The notes: a model not told the origin generated them from the letters alone. Positions 8,814 through 18,512 are shown, counted from the stretch's first letter. The stretch: DNA of 64,000 nucleotides from Duganella sp. BuS-21 (GCA_041874725.1 CP097466.1:3906001-3970000); one strand, 5' to 3'. A program made the numbers and translations.

Positions 8814-9913
8814 GGCTTGAGCTGTATCGTCTTGCCCTGCCTGGCGCTGCGGGCGGCGGCGTCCAGGATTTCCATCACGATCATATTGTTGTCGATCGAG
8901 GACGGATCGTATTTTCCGGGCGTGATGCGGCCGTCGATCAGCGCCTTGAAGTAGGCGAAGGGATCGTTGTCCGGGTAGGTGCGTTCGGGCAGCGTGAGCG
9001 TCTTTTCTGGCGCCGTTTCCGACAAGCGGGTGCGCAGCTGGTGGCGGTCATCCGCCATCAACTGGCCCTGCACGCCGTAGATTTCCAGATCCTTGCGCGC
9101 CACCGGCCAGTTCCACGAGGCCTGCACGATGGCCTGGGCCTGCGGGTAGGTGAGGATGATGGTGGCTTCGTCGTCGACCTTGGGATAATCCTGCTTCTGG
9201 AAGTTCTGCAGCACCGCCGTGACCGAGGTCGGGCGCTGGCCTTGCATCAAAAAGGTCATCAGGTTGGCGCCGTAACAACCGAAATCGGTCAGCGCCCCGC
9301 CGCCGTTCTGTACCGGGTCGCCCAGCCAATCGAGGAACTCCTGGTTGACGCCCAACTTCTTCGGCCCCTTGTGGCCATCGTGAACCACCACCTTGCGCAC
9401 GTCGCCGATCTGGCCCGCGCGCAACAGGTCGTTGGCCTGGTACAGCGTCGGATACCAGGTGGTTTCATAGTTCACCATCAACTTGATGCGGTGCTTGTCG
9501 GCCAGCGCTTTCATCTTCTGCGCGTGCGCCAGGCTCACCGCCAGCGGCTTTTCCACCATCACGTGTATGCCGCGCGGCGCCGCCGTCTGCACCACCGCCA
9601 GGTGCTCATGGATGCTGCCGAAAGCCGTCACCGCATCCGGCTTGGTCCGGTCCAGCATCTCGGTCATGGAGTCGTACACGATGTCCATGCTCAGCCCATA
9701 TTGCTGGGTGTAGCGCCGCGCCAGATCACGGTTCTTTTCGACGATGCCGACAATCTCGATATCCTTCAATTGCTCGCGCCCCAGCAGCCAGTGAACGTGC
9801 GTATGGGTCAGGCCGACCACGCCGATGCGCAGTGGCGCGTCATTGGCGGCCCAGCCGTTGGTCGTCAACAGCATCGCCAGCAGCAGCCCCCAAAGTGTGT
9901 TGAATAGTTTCAT
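8810..9913 (-). CDS. Exported Gfo/Idh/MocA-family oxidoreductase
   Basis: A 367-residue NAD(P)-dependent sugar oxidoreductase-like protein. Residues 1-23 form a Sec-type signal peptide (basic start, hydrophobic core, ..GWAA). The Rossmann motif IGVVGLTHTHVHW lacks the third canonical glycine, as in a subset of the family. The EKPLAVSL motif (catalytic-lysine region) and the C-terminal alpha/beta domain are present. A strong ribosome site (AAGGAGG) precedes the ATG. It directly follows the exported GH31 glycosidase, so it probably acts on a released sugar. Export of such an enzyme without a twin-arginine signal is unusual, because the cofactor would have to be acquired outside the cytoplasm. 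Confidence 0.85.
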   Translation of the reverse strand: MKLFNTLWGLLLAMLLTTNGWAANDAPLRIGVVGLTHTHVHWLLGREQLKDIEIVGIVEKNRDLARRYTQQYGLSMDIVYDSMTEMLDRTKPDAVTAFGSIHEHLAVVQTAAPRGIHVMVEKPLAVSLAHAQKMKALADKHRIKLMVNYETTWYPTLYQANDLLRAGQIGDVRKVVVHDGHKGPKKLGVNQEFLDWLGDPVQNGGGALTDFGCYGANLMTFLMQGQRPTSVTAVLQNFQKQDYPKVDDEATIILTYPQAQAIVQASWNWPVARKDLEIYGVQGQLMADDRHQLRTRLSETAPEKTLTLPERTYPDNDPFAYFKALIDGRITPGKYDPSSIDNNMIVMEILDAAARSARQGKTIQLKP

Positions 9914-9931
9914 GATGCTCCTCCTTATAGT

Positions 9932-12565
9932 TTAGTTTTCTTGCGGCGACAGGAATTTTACATAGCGCGCGGCGACTGCGGGGTCGGCATCCGCCAGCAC
10001 GGCAATCTCTTCCAGCATGCGCGGGTAGTTGCGGTCGAATTGCTGGAGCAATGCGAGGGCGTCCTGCGGCTGGTAGGCGATCTTGCTGGCGGTCTGCTCG
10101 GCGCCGAGCACGCTTTGCGGCAAGGTGGCCCACCAGTTGCTGCGCGCCACCTCGATCTTCAGTTGGGCGGTCGCCTCGCTCAGGCGCGCAAACATGCCCA
10201 GCTTGCCGTTGACCGCCTGCTGCTGTTGCGCCGACGAGTGCGCGCTCGACACCACCACCTCCAGCTTTTCGCGCGTCGATCTCTTGGACAGACGTATCAC
10301 ATTGGACAAGGTCTTGCCATCATACGACCATCCCGGCCCCTGTTCGCTGCGGGCCAGCGGCTTGCCGTTGACGGTGACACCCTCCGCCGGCAAGGTCGAG
10401 CGCAGCACCAGCGTGACGCTCCTGGCGGCCGGTGCTCCCTGGTAACTGCCCTCGCGCGACAGTACGGTGATGGCACGCTGACCGGCCGCGTTCAGCCTGT
10501 GCCGCACGACGGTGCTGGCATGCTCGCGCTGCTGGTAGCCCAGACCTTCGCCGCCATCCTCGTAGATGCGGGTGCTGCCGGCGGCGCCCGGCAGTACGGT
10601 CAGCACCAGGCCGTCCACCTTGCCCTGCAGGTGTTGCAGTTCCGGGTACATCGGAACGATGGCGCCGGCCTTGATCCACAGCGGCAGTTCGTTCAAGGCA
10701 TATTGGCGCTTCAGCGTGCGGCCGCCTTCGAGCGTGGCGCCGGTCGACCATTCATACCACTGGCCCGGCGGCAGCCACAGCGTTTTGTCGGCCACCAGCG
10801 TCTGCCGGTCCACCGGCGAGGCCACCGGCGCCACCAGCATATCGTCGCCAAACAGATACTGGTGCTTGAACTGATAGGCTTGGTCCTGCTCCGGGTACTC
10901 CAGGTACATCGGCCGCACGATGGACACGCCCTGGTCATAGGCCTGCCGTGCCGCCGTGTAGATATAGGGATTGAGGGCGTAGCGCAGCTTGATGAGCTTG
11001 CGCATCTCCGGCAAGTGCTGCGGATACATCCAGAAACGCCGCTCGATGCTGGAAATTTTGGCGCTGTGGGTGCGCAGGATGGGGCTCAGCACGCCGAACT
11101 GCAGCCAGCGCAGATACAGCTCGGGGTCGGCCGACAGCGCGCTGGCCGCATGGCCGCCGATATCATGGCTCCAGTAGCCATAGCCGACGTTGGCCGCCGT
11201 GGCGGTGAAGTAGCTTTGGTAGTCGAGCGAGGCCCAGGAGATTTTGTCATCGCCCGAAAAACCGATCTGGTAGCGATGGTTACCCATGCCGCCCCAGCGA
11301 TGGAACAGCAGCGGACGCTTGCCCTGGCGTTCCATGTCGGTAAAGAACACGTAGTTCAGCCACCAAGTGTTGTCCAGGCCGGCAATTGCGCGCGACTGCG
11401 GATACTGCTGCCAGTCCAGCCACCAGAAATCGACGCCCTGCCGCTCCAGCGGCCGCAATACTTCCGCGGTGTAGGTTTCGGTCCAGCGCTTCTCCTCCAT
11501 CCGGTAGGGAATGTAGTCGCGTTTGCTGGTGTCGAAACCGTAGCGCTGCGCGAAGCGCTGGTACTGCTCTTCCATGGGCGGAATGCCGGAGGCCGGATGC
11601 AGGTTGAGTGCGGTCTTCAGCGGGAAGGCCTTGGTCCAGTCGAGGAATTTCTTCGGTTCCGGGAACAGGTCGCGGTTCCAGGTGTAGCCGGTCCATCCCA
11701 GCAGCTCGCCCAAGGGATCGAGTTCCGGGTTGCGGATGTCCTTCAGGCCGCCGTGGGTAAGGTGCCAGTCCATGTCGATCACCAGCACGTCGATGGGAAT
11801 ATCGTTGTTGCGCATCTCCTGCATCAACTGCTTCAGCTCCTGGTCCGAATAGACCCAGTAGCGCGACCACCAGTAGCCGAAGGCAAAGCGCGGCGGCAGC
11901 GGAATCTTGCCGGCCACCGCAATGTAGTCGCGCAGGGCCGCCTTGTAGTCGTGGCCGTGGCCGAAGAAGTACCAGTCCTTGCCGTGGATGGCGCGCTGCC
12001 TCACCCACGGCCAGGGGCTATCATCCAGCAGATGCGAGGCCGTGTCGTCGACCAGCGACCAGCCGCCGCGCGACAGCAGGCCGCGCCCCAGGTCCAGCTG
12101 CTTGCCGTCGGCGTCGACGCCGCCATCCAGGCCGTCGAGCGTGCGTGCGGTGCCGCCCAGGTTGGCGTTGTCCTGCATGCCGGGACGCCATTCGACGTCG
12201 CGCCCGTTCAGGCGCAGGGTGATGTTCAGGTTGTCGGCGGTGAAATCGCCCGAGTGCTCGCGGTAGCGCAGCGTCAGGTGTTCGGTCTTGAGCACCAGCC
12301 AGCCCTGCTCGCTGCTGGTCTGGAAGGCCGGCACCTCCAGCTTGCGGTTCAGGACCACCTGGGTGGCAGCGTCGGTGAAGCGCCGGTCCTCGGCGTACTC
12401 CAGGCGGATCAGGCGCGAGGTCAGGACCGTCAGCCGCACCTGGTCGCGCTGGATGACGACGGCCGGATCGGCTTGGGGCTGCTGCGCGGCGCCGGCGTTC
12501 GATGGCAACGCCAGCGACGTCAATGCCAACGCCAGCGCCAGCCGCGCCAAGAGGAATACTGTCAT
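9932..12565 (-). CDS. Glycoside hydrolase family 31 (alpha-glucosidase/alpha-xylosidase type)
   Basis: An 877-residue exported alpha-glycosidase; residues 1-27 are a signal peptide. The GH31 barrel includes the substrate-binding strand VLVIDMDWH (about 260-268), the probable nucleophile D384 in DFWWLDWQQ and the probable acid/base D439 in GFSGDDKISW, replacing the usual GDNxSxW. A beta-sandwich region and an extra ~100-residue C-terminal segment follow. It lies in an operon-like run with an exported Gfo/Idh protein and an AraC regulator, pointing to use of an alpha-linked oligosaccharide outside the cytoplasm. The exact linkage cannot be read from the sequence. Confidence 0.92.
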   Translation of the reverse strand: MTVFLLARLALALALTSLALPSNAGAAQQPQADPAVVIQRDQVRLTVLTSRLIRLEYAEDRRFTDAATQVVLNRKLEVPAFQTSSEQGWLVLKTEHLTLRYREHSGDFTADNLNITLRLNGRDVEWRPGMQDNANLGGTARTLDGLDGGVDADGKQLDLGRGLLSRGGWSLVDDTASHLLDDSPWPWVRQRAIHGKDWYFFGHGHDYKAALRDYIAVAGKIPLPPRFAFGYWWSRYWVYSDQELKQLMQEMRNNDIPIDVLVIDMDWHLTHGGLKDIRNPELDPLGELLGWTGYTWNRDLFPEPKKFLDWTKAFPLKTALNLHPASGIPPMEEQYQRFAQRYGFDTSKRDYIPYRMEEKRWTETYTAEVLRPLERQGVDFWWLDWQQYPQSRAIAGLDNTWWLNYVFFTDMERQGKRPLLFHRWGGMGNHRYQIGFSGDDKISWASLDYQSYFTATAANVGYGYWSHDIGGHAASALSADPELYLRWLQFGVLSPILRTHSAKISSIERRFWMYPQHLPEMRKLIKLRYALNPYIYTAARQAYDQGVSIVRPMYLEYPEQDQAYQFKHQYLFGDDMLVAPVASPVDRQTLVADKTLWLPPGQWYEWSTGATLEGGRTLKRQYALNELPLWIKAGAIVPMYPELQHLQGKVDGLVLTVLPGAAGSTRIYEDGGEGLGYQQREHASTVVRHRLNAAGQRAITVLSREGSYQGAPAARSVTLVLRSTLPAEGVTVNGKPLARSEQGPGWSYDGKTLSNVIRLSKRSTREKLEVVVSSAHSSAQQQQAVNGKLGMFARLSEATAQLKIEVARSNWWATLPQSVLGAEQTASKIAYQPQDALALLQQFDRNYPRMLEEIAVLADADPAVAARYVKFLSPQEN

Positions 12566-12588
12566 GCTTGTCTCCCGTTTTATTATCG

Positions 12589-13323
12589 TTAGGGTGTTGC
12601 GAGCGAGGCCAGGTACTGCTTGGGCGTGAGACCGACCACGCTCTTGAACTCTTTGGTGAAATAACTCTGGTCACAGAAGCCGGCGGCAATCGCCGCCCGC
12701 TTGATGCTGTGCGACCCGGCCAGCAGGCGGCAAGCCTCATGCACCTTCATGTGCTTGATGTATTGCTTGGGCGTGCGCGCAAAGCTTTTCTTGAAGCGGC
12801 GCTCGAAGGTCGACAGCGACATGCAGGACAGTTCGGCCAGATGGCCGATATTCACCTCTTGCGTGAAATGCTGTTGCAGGTATTCGATGCAGGCACGGAA
12901 GGCGTGATACGGTTCGATCATGTCGAGCGAGCGCTGGGCATCCTTGCTGAAGCCCTCCACGCCCACCACCTTGCCCTGCTTGTTGCGCAGCGGCGCCTTG
13001 GTGGTAAACAGCCAGTACAAGCGGCCGTTGGCACCGCCGATCACCTCCAGCTTGTTCTTGACCGCGATCCCGCTGCGCATGACGCGCAAGTCGTCTTCGC
13101 GGATGCGGTCGGCGATGTCGCGGCTGAAGAAATCGTGATCGGTCTTGCCGATCACCTCCTCCGCGCTGGCCAGGCCGAATTTCTCCTGCAGCAGGCGGTT
13201 GCCCCAGACGAACTGGCCGTCGCAATTTTTGGCGAAGTAAAAGGTGTCGAGCAACTCGTTGAACAAGAGGCTAGGCGGCGAAATCCGATGCCGGCTGTAG
13301 AAGGAAATGGGATCGATCGGCAT
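12589..13323 (-). CDS. AraC-family regulator with PAS sensor domain
   Basis: A 244-residue regulator. The N-terminal ~125 residues form a PAS domain (GKTDHDFFSRDIA and RLYWLFTTKAPLRN are PAS_4-like stretches). The C-terminal ~100 residues hold two helix-turn-helix motifs of AraC type, including CMSLSTFERRFKKSF and FCDQSYFTKEFKSVVGLTPK. It sits between the GH31 gene downstream and the MFS gene upstream on the same strand, so it probably controls this carbohydrate locus. The PAS domain suggests a small-molecule or cofactor signal instead of the sugar-binding cupin found in AraC itself. Confidence 0.9.
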   Translation of the reverse strand: MPIDPISFYSRHRISPPSLLFNELLDTFYFAKNCDGQFVWGNRLLQEKFGLASAEEVIGKTDHDFFSRDIADRIREDDLRVMRSGIAVKNKLEVIGGANGRLYWLFTTKAPLRNKQGKVVGVEGFSKDAQRSLDMIEPYHAFRACIEYLQQHFTQEVNIGHLAELSCMSLSTFERRFKKSFARTPKQYIKHMKVHEACRLLAGSHSIKRAAIAAGFCDQSYFTKEFKSVVGLTPKQYLASLATP

Positions 13324-13332
13324 GCTGCTGCG

Positions 13333-14634
13333 TTAGCTAGGTTTAAGGGATAGGCCACGCGCGGTGCGGCGGTCATGCAGCCAGATCGCGCCAAACACCG
13401 GCAACAGCAGCAAGGGCACCAGCGCGATCGCCTGGAACGATTCCGCCGCCGCCATTTGCGCGACCTCGGCCAGTTGCCCCGACGTCAGGCTGGCGAGCTG
13501 GCCGGGGCCGCCGGCCGCGCGCTGCAGGGCCTGGTCCATGATACGCCCCAGCTGCGGCAACAGGAACTCGATCGCCATGCCGCCGCCGAAACCCATCAAT
13601 CCCAGGAACAGGGCGCCGCCGCGCGGGAAGCGCTCCGACACCAGCGCCAGCATGGTCGGCCACATATAGCACACGCCGCACCCCCAGACGGTGGCGGCCG
13701 CGAACGCCGCCAGCGGTGTGCGCGCCAGGCTCAGGCCGTACAAGCCGATCGCCGCCAGCAGGCAGCTCCACCACAGCAGCGCAATGCTGGACACGTGCCG
13801 GCCCAACGCACCGGCGAAGTGGCGCATGACGAACATCAGCGCGCTGACGTAGACCAGAATCAGGATACCATCCATGCCGACGGTGCGCGAAAGCGTCATG
13901 TCCACCCACTGGGCCGGCGCCAGCTCGGCCGATGCGGTCAGCCACATGCAAGCCCACAGCAGCAGGAATTGCGGCTGGCGGGCCAGCTCGCGCACCATGT
14001 CGAGGTAGCTCACGCCGGCCGCCACGCGTTCCGTGACCGGGAAGCTCATGCCGCGCAGCAGCAACAGCACCGCCACCGCCGGTGCCATCAGCAACAGCAG
14101 GTTGGTCTGCCACGGCAGCCCGCTGTACTTGATCAGCAGCGAAGCGAGCCCGCCGCCCACTATGCCGGCCGGCCACCAGGCGTGCAGCACGTTCAGCCGC
14201 TTCACCTTGTTGGCGGGATCGACGCTGACCACCAGCGGATTGATCGCCGCCTCCACCGCGCCCCAGCCCAGGCCGGTCAACAGCAGGCCGGCCAGCACCA
14301 GCGGATAGCTGGCGCCGTCGACCGCGCGCAGCGAGGCCAGCAACACCAGGGCGGCGCCGCCCAGGTTGCTCAGCGCCGACACCATCAGCATGCGCTTGCT
14401 GCCCATCCAGTCGACCAGCGCGCCGCCGATCAACAGGGTGAAGGCGAAGCCGGTGAAGGTCATGCCCAGCGCATGCCCCACCATGGTGGCGCCGCGCGCG
14501 GGGTCGATGCGCATGAACAGCTGGGCGCTGAGGTCGCCGGCAATGGCGGCCCGCACGGCAAAGCCCAGCCCGATGGTAAACACCGTCAGGTAGGCGATCA
14601 GAAACAGGCGGCGGCTGTCCGATGGTTGAGGCAT
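13333..14634 (-). CDS. MFS transporter (sugar-type)
   Basis: A 433-residue permease with about twelve hydrophobic segments. The ATG at 14634 is chosen because AAGGAG lies five bases upstream; a GTG six bases earlier would overlap the preceding gene. The upstream gene ends at 14637, so the two are tightly coupled. Its neighbours (isomerase, dehydrogenases, glycosidase) make a monosaccharide or small glycoside the likely substrate. The protein has the general look of the FucP-like sugar MFS group, but no diagnostic substrate residues can be named. Confidence 0.85.
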   Translation of the reverse strand: MPQPSDSRRLFLIAYLTVFTIGLGFAVRAAIAGDLSAQLFMRIDPARGATMVGHALGMTFTGFAFTLLIGGALVDWMGSKRMLMVSALSNLGGAALVLLASLRAVDGASYPLVLAGLLLTGLGWGAVEAAINPLVVSVDPANKVKRLNVLHAWWPAGIVGGGLASLLIKYSGLPWQTNLLLLMAPAVAVLLLLRGMSFPVTERVAAGVSYLDMVRELARQPQFLLLWACMWLTASAELAPAQWVDMTLSRTVGMDGILILVYVSALMFVMRHFAGALGRHVSSIALLWWSCLLAAIGLYGLSLARTPLAAFAAATVWGCGVCYMWPTMLALVSERFPRGGALFLGLMGFGGGMAIEFLLPQLGRIMDQALQRAAGGPGQLASLTSGQLAEVAQMAAAESFQAIALVPLLLLPVFGAIWLHDRRTARGLSLKPS

Positions 14635-14636
14635 GG

Positions 14637-15707
14637 TCACTCCTTGTGGTGGTTGGCGCGCGGCGCGAGGCCGAGCAGCGCGCGGTTGCCGGCGGCGTCG
14701 GCGCTAGCGGCGGCAAAGTCATCGAAAGCGTGGTCGGTCTTGCGGAACAGATGGCGCGCGATGAAGTCGGCCCCTTCGCGCGCCCCCGTTTCCTGATGCT
14801 TGAGGCAGCACTCCCATTCGAGCACCGCCCAGCCGGCGTAGCCGTACTCGATGAATTTACTGAAGATGACGCCGAAATCGATCTGGCCGTCGCCCAGCGA
14901 GCGGAAACGGCCGGCGCGCGCCTGCCAGTCCAGATAACCGCCGTACACGCCGGTCCTGGCGGAGCGGCGGAATTCCGCATCCTTGACGTGGAAGGCCTTG
15001 ATGCGGCTGTGGTAGCAATCGATGAAGCCGGCGTAGTCGATGTGCTGCAGCAGCAAGTGGCTCGGGTCGTACAGAATGTGGGCGCGCGGATGCTGGCCGA
15101 CCAGGTCGAGAAAACGCTCGAAGCTGGCGCCGTCGTGCAGATCCTCGCTGGGATGGAGTTCGTAGCACAGATCGACGCCGGCCTGGTCGAAGGCATCCAG
15201 GATGGGCCGCCAGCGCGCGGCCAGCTCGGCGAAACCTTCCTCGACCAGGCCCGGCGGACGCGGAGGCCAGGGGTAGATCATCGGCCACAGCAGGGAACCC
15301 GAAAAGGTGGCATGGACGGCCAGCCCCAGGTTGGCGCTGGCCCTGGCCGCCAGCAGCAGTTGCGCGGCCGCCCATTCCTGCTGCGCGGCCGGCTTGCCAC
15401 GCAGGGCTGGCGGCGCGAAGCTGTCGAACAGCGCGCCGTAGGCCGGGTGCACCGCCAGCAGTTGGCCCTGCAGATGGCTGGACAGTTCGCTGATCTCCAG
15501 GCCATGTTCGGCCAGCCGCCCGCGCAGTTCGTCACAATAGCCGACGCTGGCGGCGGCCAGTTCGAGGTCGATCAGGCGCGTGCCGTTGGTGGGGATCTGC
15601 AAGCCCTTGAATCCCAGCTCGGCGGCCCAGGCGGCCAGGTTGCCGAGCGTATCGTAGGGTGGCGCGTCACCCAGGAACTGGGCCAGGAAGATCGCCGGCC
15701 CCTTCAT
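14637..15707 (-). CDS. Sugar phosphate isomerase/epimerase family TIM-barrel protein
   Basis: A 356-residue AP-endonuclease-2-like TIM barrel (IolE/xylose isomerase superfamily). Metal-site stretches include CYELHPSEDLHDG, ILYDPSHLLLQ, IKAFHVKDAEF and VLEWECC. The ATG at 15707 overlaps the stop of the upstream dehydrogenase (ATGA), which fixes the start and shows translational coupling. Such Gfo/Idh plus TIM-barrel pairs usually oxidise and isomerise sugars or inositols. The C-terminus (after about 320) is a family-specific tail. The substrate is unknown. Confidence 0.88.
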   Translation of the reverse strand: MKGPAIFLAQFLGDAPPYDTLGNLAAWAAELGFKGLQIPTNGTRLIDLELAAASVGYCDELRGRLAEHGLEISELSSHLQGQLLAVHPAYGALFDSFAPPALRGKPAAQQEWAAAQLLLAARASANLGLAVHATFSGSLLWPMIYPWPPRPPGLVEEGFAELAARWRPILDAFDQAGVDLCYELHPSEDLHDGASFERFLDLVGQHPRAHILYDPSHLLLQHIDYAGFIDCYHSRIKAFHVKDAEFRRSARTGVYGGYLDWQARAGRFRSLGDGQIDFGVIFSKFIEYGYAGWAVLEWECCLKHQETGAREGADFIARHLFRKTDHAFDDFAAASADAAGNRALLGLAPRANHHKE

Positions 15708-16861
15708 GCAGCCACCTCCGCTTCGATCGCCGCCCAGCGATTGCCCTGGGCGTTGCTGCGCAGGGCGGCTTCGATGAACGCCATGCCGCGCACGCCGGCC
15801 GCCATGCCGGGCAGCGCATCCGTGCTGCCTGTGCCACACATGCTGTGATAAAACCATCGGTACAGGTTGGCAAAGGCTTCGATATAGCCTTGCGGGTGGC
15901 CGCTGGGAGTGCGTCCCATGGCGCGCGCCGCGTCGCACAAGTAGGGCTGGCCGCTGCTCAGTGATAGACGCGGCTGTCCGGCGCGGTCCAGCGCCAGCGT
16001 GTCGGGCGCTTGCTGCGCCCAGTGCAGGCTGCCTTGGCTGCCGTACACGCGCAGCGTCAGATGGTTTTCCTCGCCCACGCATACCTGGCTGGCGTTGAGC
16101 ATGCCGCGCGCGCCATTACCGAAACGCAGCAGGATGGCCACATCATCGTCGAGCTGCCGGCCCTGCCCGATCGAGGCCAGGTCGGCCAGGACCGTGCTGA
16201 TGGCCTGCCCGCTGACCAGCTCGGCAAGATGGGCGGCATGGATGGCGATGTCGCCCAGGCAGCCAGCCGCGCCGCCCTGGGCCGGATCGAGCCTCCAGTT
16301 TTCGGTCTGCGACTGTGATTGCGGTCGCTGCGCCAGCACCGCCTCGGCCAGCCAGCCTTGCACATAATCGACCACGACTTTCTGCACCGTGCCGATGGCG
16401 CCGTCGCTCACCAGTTGCCGCGCCTGCACCACCATCGGATAACCGGCGTAGGCGTGGGCGACGGCGAACTGGCGCTCATGGCGTGCCGCCAGCGCGCGCA
16501 ATTCGCGGGCCTCGGCCAGCGTCAGCGTCAGCGGCTTTTCGCACATCACGTGAAATCCGTACTGCAGCGCCATGCGGGCAATCTCGAAATGGCTGGCGTT
16601 GGGCGTGACGATGGCGACCAGATCGATGCGCTCGCCCGCCGGCAGGGAGGCTTCGGTCGCCAGCATTTCCCGATAGCCGTCATAGCACCGCGACGGCGCC
16701 AGGCCCAGCTCGCGCCCGCTGGCGCGCGATACGGCGGCGTCTTTGCTGAATACGCCGCAGACCAGCTGTATTTCCCCGTTCAAGGCTATCGCCATCCGGT
16801 GGATATGGCCGATGAACGCACCCTGCCCGCCGCCGACCATCCCCATCTTCAATTTGCGCAT
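15704..16861 (-). CDS. Gfo/Idh/MocA-family dehydrogenase (cytoplasmic)
   Basis: A 385-residue NAD(P)-dependent oxidoreductase without a signal peptide. It has the nucleotide motif GMVGGGQGAFIGHIHR at the N-terminus, the CEKPLTLTLAEA lysine motif and the C-terminal substrate domain. It is the first gene of a minus-strand run that continues with the coupled isomerase, MFS transporter, AraC regulator, GH31 and exported Gfo/Idh genes. It probably oxidises the imported sugar before isomerisation. The substrate cannot be decided from sequence alone. Confidence 0.9.
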   Translation of the reverse strand: MRKLKMGMVGGGQGAFIGHIHRMAIALNGEIQLVCGVFSKDAAVSRASGRELGLAPSRCYDGYREMLATEASLPAGERIDLVAIVTPNASHFEIARMALQYGFHVMCEKPLTLTLAEARELRALAARHERQFAVAHAYAGYPMVVQARQLVSDGAIGTVQKVVVDYVQGWLAEAVLAQRPQSQSQTENWRLDPAQGGAAGCLGDIAIHAAHLAELVSGQAISTVLADLASIGQGRQLDDDVAILLRFGNGARGMLNASQVCVGEENHLTLRVYGSQGSLHWAQQAPDTLALDRAGQPRLSLSSGQPYLCDAARAMGRTPSGHPQGYIEAFANLYRWFYHSMCGTGSTDALPGMAAGVRGMAFIEAALRSNAQGNRWAAIEAEVAA

Positions 16862-17155
16862 GTTTCATTACCTTCTTAATTGATGTAATGATGGTAGCGT
16901 TGATGGCAGATTAGAAATTGAAGAAATTCAGCAATTTTTATAACAAATTCGGCAAACAGCCCCTGCGCCACGAAATTTTACTACTCTAGGTAGTCGATTT
17001 GTCCTTATAAGAAATTCGGTAGGAAGTGGACGGGGGCTGCCAGTTTCGCCGTCGGCGCCTGGTTTGTCCATCAATGCAGCAAGCGCCTGCACGAGGATCA
17101 TTTGCATTAAAATTTTATACTGCAATTAACAAATAGCTAATTTTTTGATAATTGT
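16862..17155. other. AT-richer intergenic region, no gene seen
   Basis: This holds the promoter of the minus-strand sugar operon and the upstream region of the next plus-strand gene. It is clearly more AT-rich than its surroundings. I see no RNA gene, repeat or convincing operator. Confidence 0.5.
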
Positions 17156-17938
17156 ATGACGACAAGCAAGCTCCTTGCTAAAACATATGCGGCTGTATTG
17201 GCCGCGTGCATGCTGGCAGGCGGCTTGTCGACGGTCAAGGCACAGGAAGCCGGGCAAGCCATGCATGCCGTCGAGACGCCCGGAGCTGCCCCCTTCGCGC
17301 TATATCGCCCCGCCTCCACATGGAATGTGCCGGGCGTGGTCACCACCAGCGGCGCGGCGCCCGGCGCCGGCGATAGGGACGATGTTCAATATCTGCTGTC
17401 CATATTGGATTTGCTGGCCAAACAAGGACTCGCGGATCGCAGCCGCGTGGACGTCACCGGCATCTCCGGCGGCGGACGCATGGCAAGCTGGATCGGATGC
17501 GTGGCATCCATGCGGTTTGCCGCCATTGGGTCCGTCGTCGGCCTGCGCGCCGGCGCACCGCTCAAGTCGGACCCGGCGCGGCCAGATTCTGTTAGCTGCC
17601 GGCCTGAATCGCCCCTCCCTGTCATCGCGTTTGCCGGCGATCGAGATACCACCAATCCGATGGAAGGCGGCGGATCGAAATACTGGCAGTACTCCATGCA
17701 GGCCGCCGTACAGCGTTGGGCAACGCTCAATCAATGCCAGCACGCCGCTGTCACACGCCGGATCTCGCCCACGGTGTACCAGGTCCTGTACGATGGCTGC
17801 CGGGACGACGCCGTGGTAACCGCCTACGTTACCGAGGGCGGCGGCCATACCTGGCTGGCCAACGACGAAGTGATGTGGGCATTCTTCGCCAGCTACGCCC
17901 GCGCGGCGGACGGCAAACTGCTGAAGGTTGGCCGCTGA
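17156..17938 (+). CDS. Exported PHB-depolymerase/LpqC-like hydrolase, apparently internally deleted
   Basis: A 260-residue exported alpha/beta-hydrolase fold protein with a signal peptide (about 1-29). The nucleophile motif GISGG (S104), an acid candidate in FAGDRDTTNP (D152 or D154) and the histidine of GGGHTW (H211) are all present. Family members normally carry an HGxxG oxyanion strand before the nucleophile; here residues 45-80 jump from a non-matching segment straight to the helix before the nucleophile, so that part is missing. No clear ribosome site precedes the ATG. Activity is doubtful; the gene may be decaying, as is the region after it. Confidence 0.6.
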   Translation: MTTSKLLAKTYAAVLAACMLAGGLSTVKAQEAGQAMHAVETPGAAPFALYRPASTWNVPGVVTTSGAAPGAGDRDDVQYLLSILDLLAKQGLADRSRVDVTGISGGGRMASWIGCVASMRFAAIGSVVGLRAGAPLKSDPARPDSVSCRPESPLPVIAFAGDRDTTNPMEGGGSKYWQYSMQAAVQRWATLNQCQHAAVTRRISPTVYQVLYDGCRDDAVVTAYVTEGGGHTWLANDEVMWAFFASYARAADGKLLKVGR

Positions 17939-17970
17939 ATCCTTGCCAAGGACGTCACCTTGGATGGCAT

Positions 17971-18300
17971 TCAAAGCGTGATGTTCACCGTGCCGCCGCT
18001 ATTGGTCAGCGTGCAGGTCTGCTTGACGGTTTTCCCCTGATACGCACGGCCACCTCATACTCGCCAGTGTAAGCACGTACCGTGCTGACGCCGCCCTGGC
18101 CGGTCACGCCGTTGAAGTCCGTGCGCCAGGTCTTGCCGACCAATCATGCTTGGCCGCCAGCGTGCTATCGCGTCCGACGATGTGCTCGACGGCGAAGCCG
18201 GGCGACAGCAGAGGCGGCGTCTCCGTTCAGCTTCTGCACCCGCGAACTTCCCTCAAAACCTTTTTGAAACACTTGCTCCAGGTAGAAGACTGTACGGTGA
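17971..18300 (-). pseudogene. Frameshifted relic of an exported protein
   Basis: Minus-strand coding survives in at least three frames. One gives TPPLLSPGFAVEHIVGRD, the next VGKTWRTDFNGVTGQGG followed by VSTVRAYTGEYEV, and the last GKTVKQTCTLTNSGGTVN before a TGA at 17971. Read together they form the C-terminal part of a secreted enzyme with a beta-sandwich tail. The family cannot be named safely. It is no longer translatable as one protein. The rest of 18301-18460 shows nothing recognisable. Confidence 0.5.
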
Positions 18301-18460
18301 GTGCCGCGCAGTGTCGCACACGGCGATGCCACGTGCGCCGCCGGCCCGGCTGTGCAATGCAAATGTCCATCAATACAGCCAGTGCCTCATGCAGGCGCCG
18401 CCCGGCACGAGGGGATAGAAAACCTCAACCGGAGCGATTGAGATTGCCAACTATCTTTTT

Positions 18461-18479
18461 TAAATGAGAATCATTACCA
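18461..18479. promoter_or_regulatory. Fur-box-like sequence
   Basis: TAAATGAGAATCATTACCA matches the 19-bp Fur consensus at about 15 positions (core AATGAGAATCATT). It lies 34 bp before the start of the DUF2061 gene. Confidence 0.4.
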
Positions 18480-18512
18480 TATAACTTCTTCCATTGCACC
18501 GCAGAGGCCGTC

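Noticed and set aside
9941..12592. 883-codon plus-strand open frame opposite GH31
   Set aside because: No domain and biased composition; the minus-strand GH31 with its active-site motifs explains the region.
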